Shown here piece after piece: positions 34,329-43,437 of a DNA stretch of 64,000 nt. The translations under genes and the position numbers were made by a program. The notes below the pieces were generated by a model. That model searched no databases and was not told the origin of the DNA. It saw only the letters and a program-made list of their open reading frames with translations. The first letter of the stretch is position 1; the number at the start of each line of letters is the position of its first letter. This DNA is from Paenibacillus periandrae (GTDB lineage: Bacteria > Bacillota > Bacilli > Paenibacillales > NBRC-103111): positions 124,001 through 188,000 of the forward strand of contig NZ_JAJNMU010000012.1 in assembly GCF_022458865.1 (NCBI RefSeq), given 5' to 3'.

Positions 34329-35344
34329 CAGTATTCCAGATGATCCTTTTCATGGATACGCTTATGGAAAACAAAGTAGCTCCAGATCTGATAGCCAAGG
34401 ACAAAGGGCAGAAGCGATAATGAAACTATGGCCATAATCTTAAGCGAATAAGCTCCTGATGCGGCATTATGAATCGTTAAGCTGAACGCGCTATCGATAG
34501 AGCTGATCATGACACGTGGGAATAGGCCAATAAAGACCGAAGCGACAGACAGTCCTATGACAGCTCCAGTCATCCCGAATGCCCAACCATCCTTCTTACG
34601 GTTAATAAACAAGCCGGAGAGTAAGTAAGCTAATGAGCCAAGCGCAGCAGTTAAAGCTAACAAAGCACCGTGCTGCTCGAACAGATCGGTCATGCCGTAG
34701 GTCATGATGGCGAACACAATGAGCAGAACCGCAGCAAACGGAAGCAGTTTTTTCGCCAGTCTACGTGCCCGTACTTGCAGATCACCCGTGGTGCGCAAAG
34801 TGATGAACAATAGTCCATGCAGCTGGCAAAGCGCCACGACACAAATTCCGCCAAGCAGTGTATAGCCGTTGACGATGTCAAGAAAACCTGCCCGCATCTC
34901 CATATCGCTGCCGATGGGAACGCCCTTGATCATACCCGCAAAGGCAACGCCCAGCAGGAGAGGCGGGAGGAGACTGCCCAGAAAAATAACGATATCCCAT
35001 GTTCGTTTCCACTTGTAGCTGTCCAGCTTGCCTCTGAATTCGAAGGCGACTCCGCGTCCAATCAAAGCAAGAAGCACGAGAACAAGTGCAGTATAGTAGC
35101 CGCTGAACATCGTCGCATACCAGTGCGGGAAAGCCGCGAACATAGCTCCTCCTGCTGTAATCAGCCATACCTCGTTGCCATCCCAGAATGGACCGATGGA
35201 ATTAATTAATACGCGGCGCTCCATATCGGTGCGGGCAAGCAGTGAGGTGGACATCCCGACTCCAAAATCAAACCCCTCCAGGAAAAAGAAACCTATGAAT
35301 AATACCGCAACCAGTACAAACCATAGCTCATTTAATGTCAGCAT
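34328..35344 (-). CDS. cydB: Cytochrome bd ubiquinol/menaquinol oxidase subunit II
   Basis: 338 residues, about eight to nine helices, starting MLTLNELWFVLVAVLFIGFF with the typical FFFLEGFDFGVGM and GPFWDGNEVWLITAGGAMFA stretches. It forms the bd oxidase with CydA. ATG 35344 is chosen because GGAGGGG lies at good spacing; it overlaps the cydA 3' end by 17 bases. Confidence 0.95.
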   Translation of the reverse strand: MLTLNELWFVLVAVLFIGFFFLEGFDFGVGMSTSLLARTDMERRVLINSIGPFWDGNEVWLITAGGAMFAAFPHWYATMFSGYYTALVLVLLALIGRGVAFEFRGKLDSYKWKRTWDIVIFLGSLLPPLLLGVAFAGMIKGVPIGSDMEMRAGFLDIVNGYTLLGGICVVALCQLHGLLFITLRTTGDLQVRARRLAKKLLPFAAVLLIVFAIMTYGMTDLFEQHGALLALTAALGSLAYLLSGLFINRKKDGWAFGMTGAVIGLSVASVFIGLFPRVMISSIDSAFSLTIHNAASGAYSLKIMAIVSLSLLPFVLGYQIWSYFVFHKRIHEKDHLEY

Positions 35345-36731
35345 GATACCCCTCCTCATAAGGATCATTTAATTCGGGGGACGACTTGGCCGAATCAAAA
35401 GGTCCCTTTTTAATAATACGAACAAATAACACAACCATAATTATGGCAAGCACCGAATAAATGGCTGTAAAGGAGATCAAGGAAAACAATACCTGGCCGG
35501 CGGTTACGCTTGGGGAAATCCCGTCTTCGGTTCGCATGAGTCCAAAAACCGTCCACGGTTGGCGACCAATCTCGGTCATAATCCACCCTGCGGTATTGGC
35601 GATAAACGGCAGGGATATGCCGGCGATCATTATTCGCATAAACCAGGCAGCAGGTTTTGTCATTTTATTGCGTACCCACAAATAAACGGCATACACCCCG
35701 AGCAGTATCATCGCTGATCCGGCAGCCACCATAATTCGGAAGCTCCAGAAGGTCGTGCGAACCGGCGGAATATAGTTTCCTGGTCCGTACTGCTCGGTGT
35801 ATTGAGCCTGCAGCTCTTGCATACCCTTCACTTCACCGTGAAATTGGCTGTGTGACAAATAGCTGAGCAAATAAGGGATCTTGATTTCGCCGCTATTGGA
35901 CTGTTTGTCCGGGTCAATATTCGCAATAACCGTCCAGGCTGCAGGGTCTCCGCTTTTGCCCCATAAGCCTTCGCTGGCGGCCATTTTCATTGGCTGGGTT
36001 TTGACCAAATATTGGGCTTGCTGGTGACCAAACAAGGCAACGCCAATGGAAGCAATCATGCCTACTAATGCAGCAATCTGAAACGATTTGCGGAAGAAAG
36101 ACATGTCCTGACCTTTAAGCAGTTTCCATGCGCTGATGCCTGTAACCAGAAAAGCTCCGGTTGCAAATGCTCCAAGCAAGGTATGCGGGAACTCGACCCA
36201 TAATTGTCCGTTTCCTAAGAGGGCAAATATGTCATTCATCTCAGCCCTTCCATTAGCGATGGTAAAGCCGACCGGGCGCTGCATGAATGAATTGGCGGCT
36301 AATATCCAGAATGCTGACATTGAGGTGCCCAGCGTAACCAGCCAGATGCAGAGCAGATGGAGCTTGGGTGAGAGGCGATCCCAGCCAAAGATCCATAGTC
36401 CAATGAAGGTAGATTCCATAAAGAAAGCAAGCAAGGCCTCAATGGCCAGCGGTGCTCCAAACACATCACCTACGAAGCGGGAGTAATTGGACCAGTTCAT
36501 GCCGAACTGAAACTCCTGCAAAATACCAGTGACAATCCCGATGGCAAAATTGATCAGAAAAAGCTTACCCCAGAATTGAGCCATCTTCTTGTACTCTTCC
36601 CGTCCTTTGGCCACATAAATGGTTTCCATAATAGCAATTAGCAGAGCGAGACCAATGGAAACTGGGACAAAGAAAAAATGAAAAATAGTTGTTGAAGCAA
36701 ACTGCGTGCGTGCAAGCATGATTAAATCCAT
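35328..36731 (-). CDS. cydA: Cytochrome bd oxidase subunit I
   Basis: 467 residues. It starts MDLIMLARTQFASTTIFHFF, carrying the haem-ligand His, and contains GRQPWTVFGLMRT of the quinol-binding region. Length is that of short-Q-loop Bacillales CydA. The bd oxidase reduces O2 with high affinity and works at low oxygen or under sulfide or cyanide stress; a sulfide detoxification operon lies 30 kb away. A longer TTG frame from 36755 is less likely. An Fnr-like palindrome lies about 85 bases upstream. Confidence 0.95.
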   Translation of the reverse strand: MDLIMLARTQFASTTIFHFFFVPVSIGLALLIAIMETIYVAKGREEYKKMAQFWGKLFLINFAIGIVTGILQEFQFGMNWSNYSRFVGDVFGAPLAIEALLAFFMESTFIGLWIFGWDRLSPKLHLLCIWLVTLGTSMSAFWILAANSFMQRPVGFTIANGRAEMNDIFALLGNGQLWVEFPHTLLGAFATGAFLVTGISAWKLLKGQDMSFFRKSFQIAALVGMIASIGVALFGHQQAQYLVKTQPMKMAASEGLWGKSGDPAAWTVIANIDPDKQSNSGEIKIPYLLSYLSHSQFHGEVKGMQELQAQYTEQYGPGNYIPPVRTTFWSFRIMVAAGSAMILLGVYAVYLWVRNKMTKPAAWFMRIMIAGISLPFIANTAGWIMTEIGRQPWTVFGLMRTEDGISPSVTAGQVLFSLISFTAIYSVLAIIMVVLFVRIIKKGPFDSAKSSPELNDPYEEGYHADIK

Positions 36732-36817
36732 AGTCACTGTCCTCACTTTCTTCAAAAAATTGGGTTTCAGATTTCGTCAATTTCTTGCCCTAATCATGCC
36801 AGATTGATTGCAAAATA

Positions 36818-36837
36818 TATGTGATTTAAATCACATA
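36818..36837. promoter_or_regulatory. Fnr-like palindrome upstream of cydA
   Basis: TATGTGATTTAAATCACATA is a perfect 20-base palindrome. It contains TGTGA-N6-TCACA, the Crp/Fnr consensus. It sits between the regulator gene and cydA and most likely activates cydABDC at low oxygen. Rex sites look similar (TTGTGAA-N4-TTCACAA), so Rex is the alternative. Confidence 0.78.
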
Positions 36838-36914
36838 CTTTCCTATACATGACGGGGAAAGATGACAAAGCTTTGAATATCTTACCCCGGATGTTTACTA
36901 TGAAAATGCTGTTT

Positions 36915-37631
36915 TTAAATATTTGAAGCCTTCAATCGGTAACCGATACCCCAGACAGTCCCAATCATGGCAGCAGCAGCAGGGGACACAGCCTGTAATT
37001 TTTCGCGAACTCGCTTAACATGAGAATCTACAGTACGATGATCCCCATGATCTTCGTAGCCCCACACATCACGAAAAAGCTTGTCTCTTGTGCAGGTGAT
37101 TCCTTCATTCATCACTAAATATCGCAGCAGCTCATACTCCCTGAGAGTAAAGGAAATCTCGCGTCCATCTGCCAGTACTCTGCGGGCATCATGCTCGATA
37201 AGAAGATGGGGCAGCATAAATCTGTTTCCGGGTGATCGGGTGGCAGACCAGAACTTTCCTGGTTGTGTCCGTTTAAGGATAGCTTGAATACGGCATGTGA
37301 ATTCCCTTGGACTAAAAGGTTTGGTTACATAATCATCAACACCTGCTTGGAAGGCATGGATCGTATCGTCTTCATTATCCTTGGCTGTAAGCATAAGCAG
37401 GGGAGTAGTTTTTACTTGCTTGACCAATTGACAAATTTCCAGCCCGCTCAGACCCGGCATCATCCAATCCAGAACAATGATGTCATAATCGTTGTCCACC
37501 GCCTTGTGCAAAGCATCATTGCCATTGTCGGCTTCCTCAACACAAGCTCCGTCTTTCTCCAGATACATGCGTACGATTGTGCGTATACGTTCTTCATCAT
37601 CGGCGACCAATACTCTGTATTTGCTCGTCAT
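36915..37631 (-). CDS. OmpR-family response regulator, ResD-like
   Basis: 238 residues. Receiver: VLVADDEERIRTIVRMYLEK, phosphorylation Asp in IIVLDWMMPGLSGLE, Lys in DDYVTKPFSPREF. A winged helix follows, with ISFTLREYELLRYL and GDHRTVDSHVKRVREKLQAV. The text is strikingly like ResD of Bacillus, a regulator of aerobic and anaerobic respiration. No ResE-type kinase is adjacent. It is encoded just upstream of cydABDC in the same direction, so local control of cytochrome bd is plausible. Confidence 0.9.
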   Translation of the reverse strand: MTSKYRVLVADDEERIRTIVRMYLEKDGACVEEADNGNDALHKAVDNDYDIIVLDWMMPGLSGLEICQLVKQVKTTPLLMLTAKDNEDDTIHAFQAGVDDYVTKPFSPREFTCRIQAILKRTQPGKFWSATRSPGNRFMLPHLLIEHDARRVLADGREISFTLREYELLRYLVMNEGITCTRDKLFRDVWGYEDHGDHRTVDSHVKRVREKLQAVSPAAAAMIGTVWGIGYRLKASNI

Positions 37632-37865
37632 CTACTATCACCTCACCTGTTTTTTATTGTATCTATCATTTTTCCCAATGGCATGACTACATTGAGCTAT
37701 TTCAATAACGGAACAGTGAACAAAGCATGAAGGCTTTGTGAAATGCAAATAGGAATGGAAAACTTTGTGCAGTGCTCATTGACAAATCCCGTGTTAAAAT
37801 AAAACTCTCTTAAACCATGTCTAGTTTTAAGCTGTGCAAATTGGTATTTTGAGAGAATCATAAAC

Positions 37866-37976
37866 AGGCCGAAGCTTCCACAAGAGGCATGGGGGAACCA
37901 ATCTTTGGGGTGAAGCCATATTCATGGCCGGGCGCTTGCTCTTTGACCCGAACCCGTCAGCTAACCTCGTAGGCCT
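37866..37976 (+). promoter_or_regulatory. c-di-AMP riboswitch (ydaO-yuaA type)
   Basis: The leader holds the conserved ydaO blocks: GGGGGAACCAAT, TTTGGGGTGAAGCC, GACCCGAACCCGTCAGCTAA and CCTCGTAGGCC. P1 is AGGCC (37866-37870) with GGCCT (37972-37976). The class binds c-di-AMP and usually turns off wall hydrolases and osmolyte systems. Downstream is a LysM-CAP secreted protein, a classic target. CTCTCTT at 37805-37811 can pair with the ribosome site AAGAGAG at 37982-37988, which could give translational control. Confidence 0.92.
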
Positions 37977-37998
37977 TACAAAAGAGAGGATGTTTGCC

Positions 37999-38637
37999 AT
38001 GTTTTTGAAGAAGTCCGTATTAACCGGTTTACTTGCCTTGGGTACGATTGTTGGTGCCACAGCGGTTTCGGCAGCCCCGTACTCGGTTACAGGCAACGAT
38101 ACGATGTGGACGATAGCCCAGAAGTATGGGATTAGCTTAAGCTCCCTTGTTCAAGCCAATCCACAGGTTACGAATATCAATAATATTTGGCCTGGTTTGG
38201 TATTGAATATTCCCGGAACAAGCTCAATTGCTCCAGCTCCGCAGGGAACAGGCACCCCGACAACAACCTCCACCTTTGCGAGTCAAGTGGTAAGCTTGGT
38301 CAATCAGGAACGCACCAAAGCAGGTTTGAAGACATTGGCAAGCGATAGCGCATTGTCAGCTATGGCCTTGGATAAAGCAAAGGATATGTACAACAATCAT
38401 TATTTTGATCATACCTCTCCTACTTATGGCTCCCCCTTTAATATGATGAAATCGTATGGCATCCGTTATACGTATGCAGGTGAAAATATTGCCATGGGTC
38501 AGAAGACGCCACAGGAGGTTATGACGGCCTGGATGAACAGTGCAGGGCATCGACAAAATATTTTGAGTCCAAATTACACGAAAATTGGCGTGGCATACTA
38601 TAACGGGGAATGGGTTCAGGAGTTTATTGCGAATTAA
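37999..38637 (+). CDS. Secreted LysM-CAP (SCP-like) domain protein
   Basis: 212 residues. Signal peptide to about residue 26 (TGLLALGTIVGATAVSA). One LysM module (YSVTGNDTMWTIAQKYGISL...LVLNIPG), a Pro/Thr linker, and a CAP domain of YkwD type (VVSLVNQERTKAGLKTLASD, YDHT-like FDHTSP, AGENIAMG, WMNSAGHRQNILSPNYTKIG). CAP proteins of this type are wall-associated with unsettled activity. ATG 37999 is chosen as GAGAGG lies 9 bases upstream; ATG 37990 is too close. It is controlled by the c-di-AMP riboswitch. Confidence 0.9.
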   Translation: MFLKKSVLTGLLALGTIVGATAVSAAPYSVTGNDTMWTIAQKYGISLSSLVQANPQVTNINNIWPGLVLNIPGTSSIAPAPQGTGTPTTTSTFASQVVSLVNQERTKAGLKTLASDSALSAMALDKAKDMYNNHYFDHTSPTYGSPFNMMKSYGIRYTYAGENIAMGQKTPQEVMTAWMNSAGHRQNILSPNYTKIGVAYYNGEWVQEFIAN

Positions 38638-38656
38638 TAACATACAGTTGTCGCTC

Positions 38657-38716
38657 AGAAAAAAGACAGTAACCGTTAAAGGAAATTACAATTCCCTTCG
38701 GTTTACTGTCTTTTTT
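38657..38716 (+). terminator. Terminator after the LysM-CAP gene
   Basis: AAAAAAGACAGTAA pairs with TTACTGTCTTTTTT, with an inner AAGGGAA-type helix in the loop. Confidence 0.85.
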
Positions 38717-38948
38717 GACTACCAGCTCCATTCCAATACAGCTGCACAATCTACTCCCAGCCTCGGTCAGATTTATGATCATATAAAATGTGCGCTTGCA
38801 GGGGAGGAACTTGTCGTTCCTGAATTGATAGATTTACATATGCTATGTTGTGGGAGAAGCCGCCAACTGCTCCCATGCTAACCCATAGATCACTCCGAAA
38901 TGGACGGTTGCCTTCACGGGATCGTCTATTTTCGTTTTGTGAAAGAAA
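38717..38948. other. Intergenic stretch before the PBP gene
   Basis: No credible gene: the open frame reaching 38881 lacks a ribosome site and crosses the terminator. The only structured element noticed is the 29-base motif right after it. Confidence 0.5.
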
Positions 38949-38977
38949 ATGTCAGCAAGCTGTGATCGTTTGTCTAT
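38949..38977 (+). promoter_or_regulatory. Repeated 29-base upstream motif, copy 2
   Basis: It matches 14008-14036 at 26 of 29 positions, including TGTCAGCAAGCTGT and TTGTCTAT. It lies 88 bases before the PBP start. The last block could be a -10-like element, and TGTCAG could be a -35-like element of a non-SigA promoter. Confidence 0.55.
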
Positions 38978-39064
38978 GTAACGGAATGCTCTTTTACATT
39001 ATATTATTACGGTGAGCCGCAATTCCGAACAATAAATAGACATATATGCAAAGGGGGATTATCC

Positions 39065-41104
39065 TTGAAAACAACTAAATGGTTGATTGCGGGAATTCTG
39101 CTGCTGCTGCTCATTACCGGCTGTCGGAACGAAGCATCCAAACCTAAAGCAATGACTTCCGAGCAGGTTTTTGATTCTTATATAACCGCGTGGCAAAAGG
39201 GACATTATGCAGAAATGTATGCAATGCTGTCGTCAGATTCCCAAACCAGACTATCGCAAGAGCAGTTCGTCAAGCGCTACACCTCCATCTATGAAGGCAT
39301 CGAGATGAGTCAGCTGCATATCGAAAGGACAACTCCTCCAGCGCCTACCAAGCCAGCTTCTGCGCCGGAGGATAAAGCTGCTTATACTTATCATGCTTCG
39401 CTTATGACGATTGCGGGTCCCATTGAGTTTAATTATCAAGTCAAGTTAATTAAGGAAAACTCAACCATGTATTGGAAGATAGACTGGAATCCTTCACTTA
39501 TTTTCCCTGCCATGAAGGACAATGATAAGATAACCGTACGTACATCAAAGGCGATGAGGGGTGAAATATACGACAGGAATGGGGAGGGGCTGGCGATTAA
39601 TGGCAGCTTGATTATTCTTGGATTAGCCGCTGAACGGTTAGGCCCGGATGCTGAAAAGACGGTTCAATCGGTTGCACAATATTTGGGATTATCAACAGAT
39701 GAGGTTAACAAAAAGCTAAAGGCTTCCTGGGTAAAACCCGGTAATTTTGTTCCAATCGGTGCTACCGATGGTAAGGGAGTGATGGCTTTTCAAGGCGTAG
39801 AGGGCGTCTCCTTTCAGCAAAAAAAGATCCGCACCTACCCACTTGGCGAAGCGGCCGCCCATTTGACTGGCTACGTACAAGGCATTAATGCAGAAGAACT
39901 GGCCAAGCTGAAGGACCAAGGCTACGGTACTGATGACCAGTTGGGCAAGGCAGGGCTGGAGCAGCTGTACGAGAAAAGCTTAAAGGGCCAGGACGGAGTA
40001 CGAATCGTGATCATCGATGAGAACGGGGCGACTCGTGAAACGTTGGCATCCAAGGAGACGGTTGCGGGAGAAAATATCCAAACCACAATCGATAGCGGAC
40101 TGCAAAGGGCGATCTACGAGCAGTATCGAGGAGATGCGGGGTCTGCCTCTGCTTTACAGCCGCAGAGCGGTGAAATATTGGCATTGGTCAGCAGCCCTGC
40201 GTATGATCCTAATCTGTTTGTATCGGGGCTCTCGGCTGAGCAATGGACCAAGTGGAATAGTGACCCTAATATTCCGCTTCTTAACCGTTTTACAAAGCTG
40301 TATTCACCGGGTTCGATTTTTAAAACCGTTACAGCGGCTGTAGGCTTGAACGCTGGTGTGTCTTCTCCAGACCTCGTCAGAAACATTCAAGGCTTATACT
40401 GGACCAAGGATGCATCCTGGGGCAATTATTATGTAACACGTGACCGGGATGTGCCCAATGAAAATTTACGCGATGCGCTGGTACACTCGGATAATATATT
40501 TTTTGCCCAGGAAGCGCTTGCGATGGGAAAAGATACATTTTATAATGGCGCCTACAAATTCGGTTTTGGAGAGCCTCTGCCGCTTCCTTACCCCTTCCCG
40601 CGATCCAGCCTGGCCAATCAGGGGATCAAGAACGATATTCAGCTTGCGGATTCGGCCTACGGACAGGGAGAAGTCCAGATGAGTCCGCTTCATGTAGCGT
40701 TGTCCTATACGCCAATTATTAACCAAGGCAGCGTGGTGGCGCCGATATTGGTGAAGACTGCTTCCAACCCTACTGACACCATATGGAAGCGGGATGTTAT
40801 TAGACCGGAGGTCGCCGAGATTGTGCGACAGGATCTCGTAGAGGCCGTCCGGAACCCGAGGGGATATGCGCATGGCGCCAACATAGCAGGAATGAACATC
40901 GCCGGCAAGACAGGTACAGCGGAATTGAAGCAAAAGAAGGGCGAGGATGGGTTGGAGAATGGCTGGTTTATTGAGTTCGATGCCACTCTCAATCAACTGC
41001 TGCTGACGATGATGGTTGAGGATGTGAAGAAGCGGGGTGGCAGTGGTTATGTGGTAGCCAAAGCGAAACAAGTATTTCTCAAATATGGGAAAACAACATG
41101 GTAA
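39065..41104 (+). CDS. Penicillin-binding protein, MecA_N-type class B transpeptidase
   Basis: 679 residues. A lipoprotein-like start (LLLLLITGC) is followed by an NTF2-like MecA_N domain (about 30-150), a PBP dimerisation domain (MRGEIYDRNGEGLAING) and a transpeptidase domain. Catalytic motifs are S417-x-x-K420 in YSPGSIFKTV, SDN in VHSDNIFF and K615-T-G in AGKTGTAEL. Relatives include PBP3 of B. subtilis and PBP2a of Staphylococcus, some with low beta-lactam affinity. The start is TTG 39065 with AAGGGGG upstream. A lipobox in a PBP suggests lipid anchoring rather than a plain signal anchor. Confidence 0.92.
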   Translation: MKTTKWLIAGILLLLLITGCRNEASKPKAMTSEQVFDSYITAWQKGHYAEMYAMLSSDSQTRLSQEQFVKRYTSIYEGIEMSQLHIERTTPPAPTKPASAPEDKAAYTYHASLMTIAGPIEFNYQVKLIKENSTMYWKIDWNPSLIFPAMKDNDKITVRTSKAMRGEIYDRNGEGLAINGSLIILGLAAERLGPDAEKTVQSVAQYLGLSTDEVNKKLKASWVKPGNFVPIGATDGKGVMAFQGVEGVSFQQKKIRTYPLGEAAAHLTGYVQGINAEELAKLKDQGYGTDDQLGKAGLEQLYEKSLKGQDGVRIVIIDENGATRETLASKETVAGENIQTTIDSGLQRAIYEQYRGDAGSASALQPQSGEILALVSSPAYDPNLFVSGLSAEQWTKWNSDPNIPLLNRFTKLYSPGSIFKTVTAAVGLNAGVSSPDLVRNIQGLYWTKDASWGNYYVTRDRDVPNENLRDALVHSDNIFFAQEALAMGKDTFYNGAYKFGFGEPLPLPYPFPRSSLANQGIKNDIQLADSAYGQGEVQMSPLHVALSYTPIINQGSVVAPILVKTASNPTDTIWKRDVIRPEVAEIVRQDLVEAVRNPRGYAHGANIAGMNIAGKTGTAELKQKKGEDGLENGWFIEFDATLNQLLLTMMVEDVKKRGGSGYVVAKAKQVFLKYGKTTW

Positions 41105-41119
41105 ATTTTCTGTGAATCA

Positions 41120-41168
41120 CAAAAAAACGGCTCAGTTCGCTTCGTATGCGAAACAGCCGTTTTTTTGT
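41120..41168 (+). terminator. Terminator after the PBP gene
   Basis: AAAAAACGGCT pairs with AGCCGTTTTTT and is followed by further T residues. Confidence 0.88.
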
Positions 41169-41278
41169 TTTGTTGTTTCCTGAATAACTCCAAGAGGTTG
41201 GCGGAAATTGGTTCTTATAAGGTATAATTGAAAAATATTCCATGGTAAGAGACCGCGTGACTCGAAGGAGGAGATAAG

Positions 41279-42046
41279 ATGCTTTTGAGAAAATGTCTGG
41301 CCGCTTACTTCGCTTCATGGACGATCGTCCTCTTGGTGTCGTTCCCATTCATGGCTGTGGGAGGGGCAGCTTGGTATGCGGCTAGCAACTATGCATCGTG
41401 GGCCTCTGTCATTGCCTTATATGCGGTGCCGAGTATATTTCTTTACGGCATTCTTGTTTCATCAATTACGGAAGTAGCAATCAGAAAATTAAAGGTAATG
41501 GGTCCGGGCGAATGGTTAATATCCGGTCTTATCCACGTTGTCCTCGGGTTCTTATTTGGTATTATATTACAATCTTCTTTATTTAGCATCATGGGTGGCA
41601 CAGCGGCGATTCTTTTTTTCGGTTTGGACAGGTTAATCCTCCGTTTCTTGCCACTTGTCAGGCGGGGAACGCGCGTATTGCTAATGGCTGTACCTCTTGT
41701 TCTTTTTGGGATTTTTGTGGGTACTTTACACGTGTCTTCACCGCCGAAGCCACCGTTTACCGCCGTGGATGCAGTCAATTTTGCGACTTCTGGAAGCGGG
41801 ACCACAATCGATAGGTTCCCCAAACAAGTCGGAATGCAGAAATTACAGGTTGACGGCTATGATGTTGAAAGAGAAACGGCGGTCGAGGAAACTGACGTAA
41901 AGGAACAATACCTGGTTCATTTCATTGAGCGCTGGAGCAAAGAAGGAGTAAACGGAGAGCAGCAGATGCTCTACGAAGTCAGCCGTGGGACGATGAGCGG
42001 GAAAGGGGGAAGCGGCACGGAACCTCCTTACCTGCGTACACAATAG
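41279..42046 (+). CDS. Membrane protein of unknown function
   Basis: 255 residues. Four to five transmembrane helices occupy residues about 10-150 (ASWTIVLLVSFPFMAVGGAA, VIALYAVPSIFLYGILVSSI, LIHVVLGFLFGIIL, VLLMAVPLVLFGIFVGTL). A soluble tail of about 100 residues ends in a Gly/Ser-rich segment. AGGAGG precedes the ATG. I do not recognise the family. It appears monocistronic. Confidence 0.75.
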   Translation: MLLRKCLAAYFASWTIVLLVSFPFMAVGGAAWYAASNYASWASVIALYAVPSIFLYGILVSSITEVAIRKLKVMGPGEWLISGLIHVVLGFLFGIILQSSLFSIMGGTAAILFFGLDRLILRFLPLVRRGTRVLLMAVPLVLFGIFVGTLHVSSPPKPPFTAVDAVNFATSGSGTTIDRFPKQVGMQKLQVDGYDVERETAVEETDVKEQYLVHFIERWSKEGVNGEQQMLYEVSRGTMSGKGGSGTEPPYLRTQ

Positions 42047-42127
42047 GAAGAATAATATATTCATGACTGTGCTTAATGATTGCGAGCTTATTTACTGATG
42101 TGAATGAGTAAGAGATAGGAGGTTACT

Positions 42128-42709
42128 TTGACAAAGATCGGAACCGTCATTTTTCTGAATGGCACTTCAAGTGCAGGGAAAACAAGTATTTCTAAAGAGC
42201 TTATTCAGCTGCTTGACGAAGATTTTATTTACTTATCTGTGGATAATGCGATTGCTGGTGTCAATGACATGCTGATGAGTATGTTTGGGGATCACATATC
42301 CAGAGAAGAAATAGAAACAATTGAACGAGAAGAAATGATAGAAAATCCAGTCATATCGCTTTTTCATCATTATATAATGGCTTTTTCAAGGGTTGGCAAG
42401 AATATGATTGTTGATCATGTACTGATTGAACCAAGCTGGCTGGAGGAATGTGTCCAATTATTACATAATACACAAGCCTTTTTTATCGGTGTTCACTGTC
42501 CACTTGATGAACTGGAACGTAGGGAACAAGAACGAGGAGATAGACCCATTGGACTCGCCAAAGCCCAAATTGATATCGTACACCAGCATCATAGATATGA
42601 TCTTGAAGTCGATACACATGATAACTCAATTCGGAAATGTGCAATTATGATCAAAGAATTTATTTTAGCCAATCAACCACGAGCTTTCCAAGAGCTTAGA
42701 AATATTTAA
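42128..42709 (+). CDS. Chloramphenicol phosphotransferase-like kinase
   Basis: 193 residues, P-loop kinase with Walker A NGTSSAGKTS and the family stretch VHCPLDELERREQERGDRPI. These proteins resemble Streptomyces CPT, which phosphorylates chloramphenicol, but most homologues have no shown resistance role. The start is TTG 42128 with AGGAGG 5 bases before it. The coding sequence is AT-rich relative to neighbours, and the adjoining gene is also a small P-loop kinase, so the two may have arrived together. Confidence 0.87.
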   Translation: MTKIGTVIFLNGTSSAGKTSISKELIQLLDEDFIYLSVDNAIAGVNDMLMSMFGDHISREEIETIEREEMIENPVISLFHHYIMAFSRVGKNMIVDHVLIEPSWLEECVQLLHNTQAFFIGVHCPLDELERREQERGDRPIGLAKAQIDIVHQHHRYDLEVDTHDNSIRKCAIMIKEFILANQPRAFQELRNI

Positions 42710-42781
42710 TTTGGTAGCTATGAGAGCTATTTGTCGGAGACTCTACCCATAACGCAATTCATTTTCTGAGGAGCGAGTAGT

Positions 42782-43334
42782 TTGGCGGATCATATAACAA
42801 GCTTATTTAAATGTATACCCAAGTTAATGACAGGGGACCGATTTATTATAGGAATAGACGGTTTAAGTCGTTCGGGAAAAACGACAGTCGTAGAGAAGTT
42901 TAGTCGGAAATTGATATATTGTGGAGCGCAGCAAACGTTACAGTACAGGCTCTGAAGAGTGGTTTGAATACTATTACTTGCAGTGGGACATTGAGTGGCT
43001 AAAGGGAAATTTGTTCAATAAGCTAAAGGAAGCTAGCCAGCTCAAGCTCCCCTTGTACGACACTGAAGCTGATACACATCGCATACAGAACATCATAATT
43101 CCCGAGACCTGCGTTATTGTCGTAGAAGGAGTTTTTCTGCAACGTGAGGAGTGGAGAGGTTTATACGATTATATTGCTTATTTGGATTGCCCACAGAATA
43201 CAAGGTTATTACGTGAAAGTGAACTCACCCAAATGAACATGGAAAAGATGAGAAACCGATATTGGAAGGCGGAAGATTATTATTTGCAGACAGTGCTCCC
43301 AACAAAACAAGCTCATTTGGTTCTAAACAATTAA
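42782..43334 (+). pseudogene. Uridine-kinase-like P-loop protein with internal deletion
   Basis: The first frame from 42782 gives a P-loop N-terminus (RFIIGIDGLSRSGKTTVVEK, then FSRKL) and stops at 42952. The C-terminal part is in another frame: VERSKRYSTGSEEWFEYYYL and IVVEGVFLQREEWRGLYDYI, ending at 43334. The two meet near 42915-42920. The stretch that normally lies between (a beta strand and the DDH catalytic loop, roughly 15 codons) is absent. Deletion plus frameshift make this a dead gene. A 137-residue piece could start at 42921 but would lack ATP binding. Confidence 0.82.
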
Positions 43335-43437
43335 TGGACTTACGCAATCACCCGAAAATAAGCAATAAACTGAGAGATATGAAGCTATTAGCAGAAATAT
43401 CCAGATAATCAAGCAAAAATAGGTGAAAATAGACTTT

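Noticed and set aside
38585..38881. 98-codon plus-strand frame after the LysM-CAP gene
   Set aside because: It overlaps the end of that gene and crosses its strong terminator.
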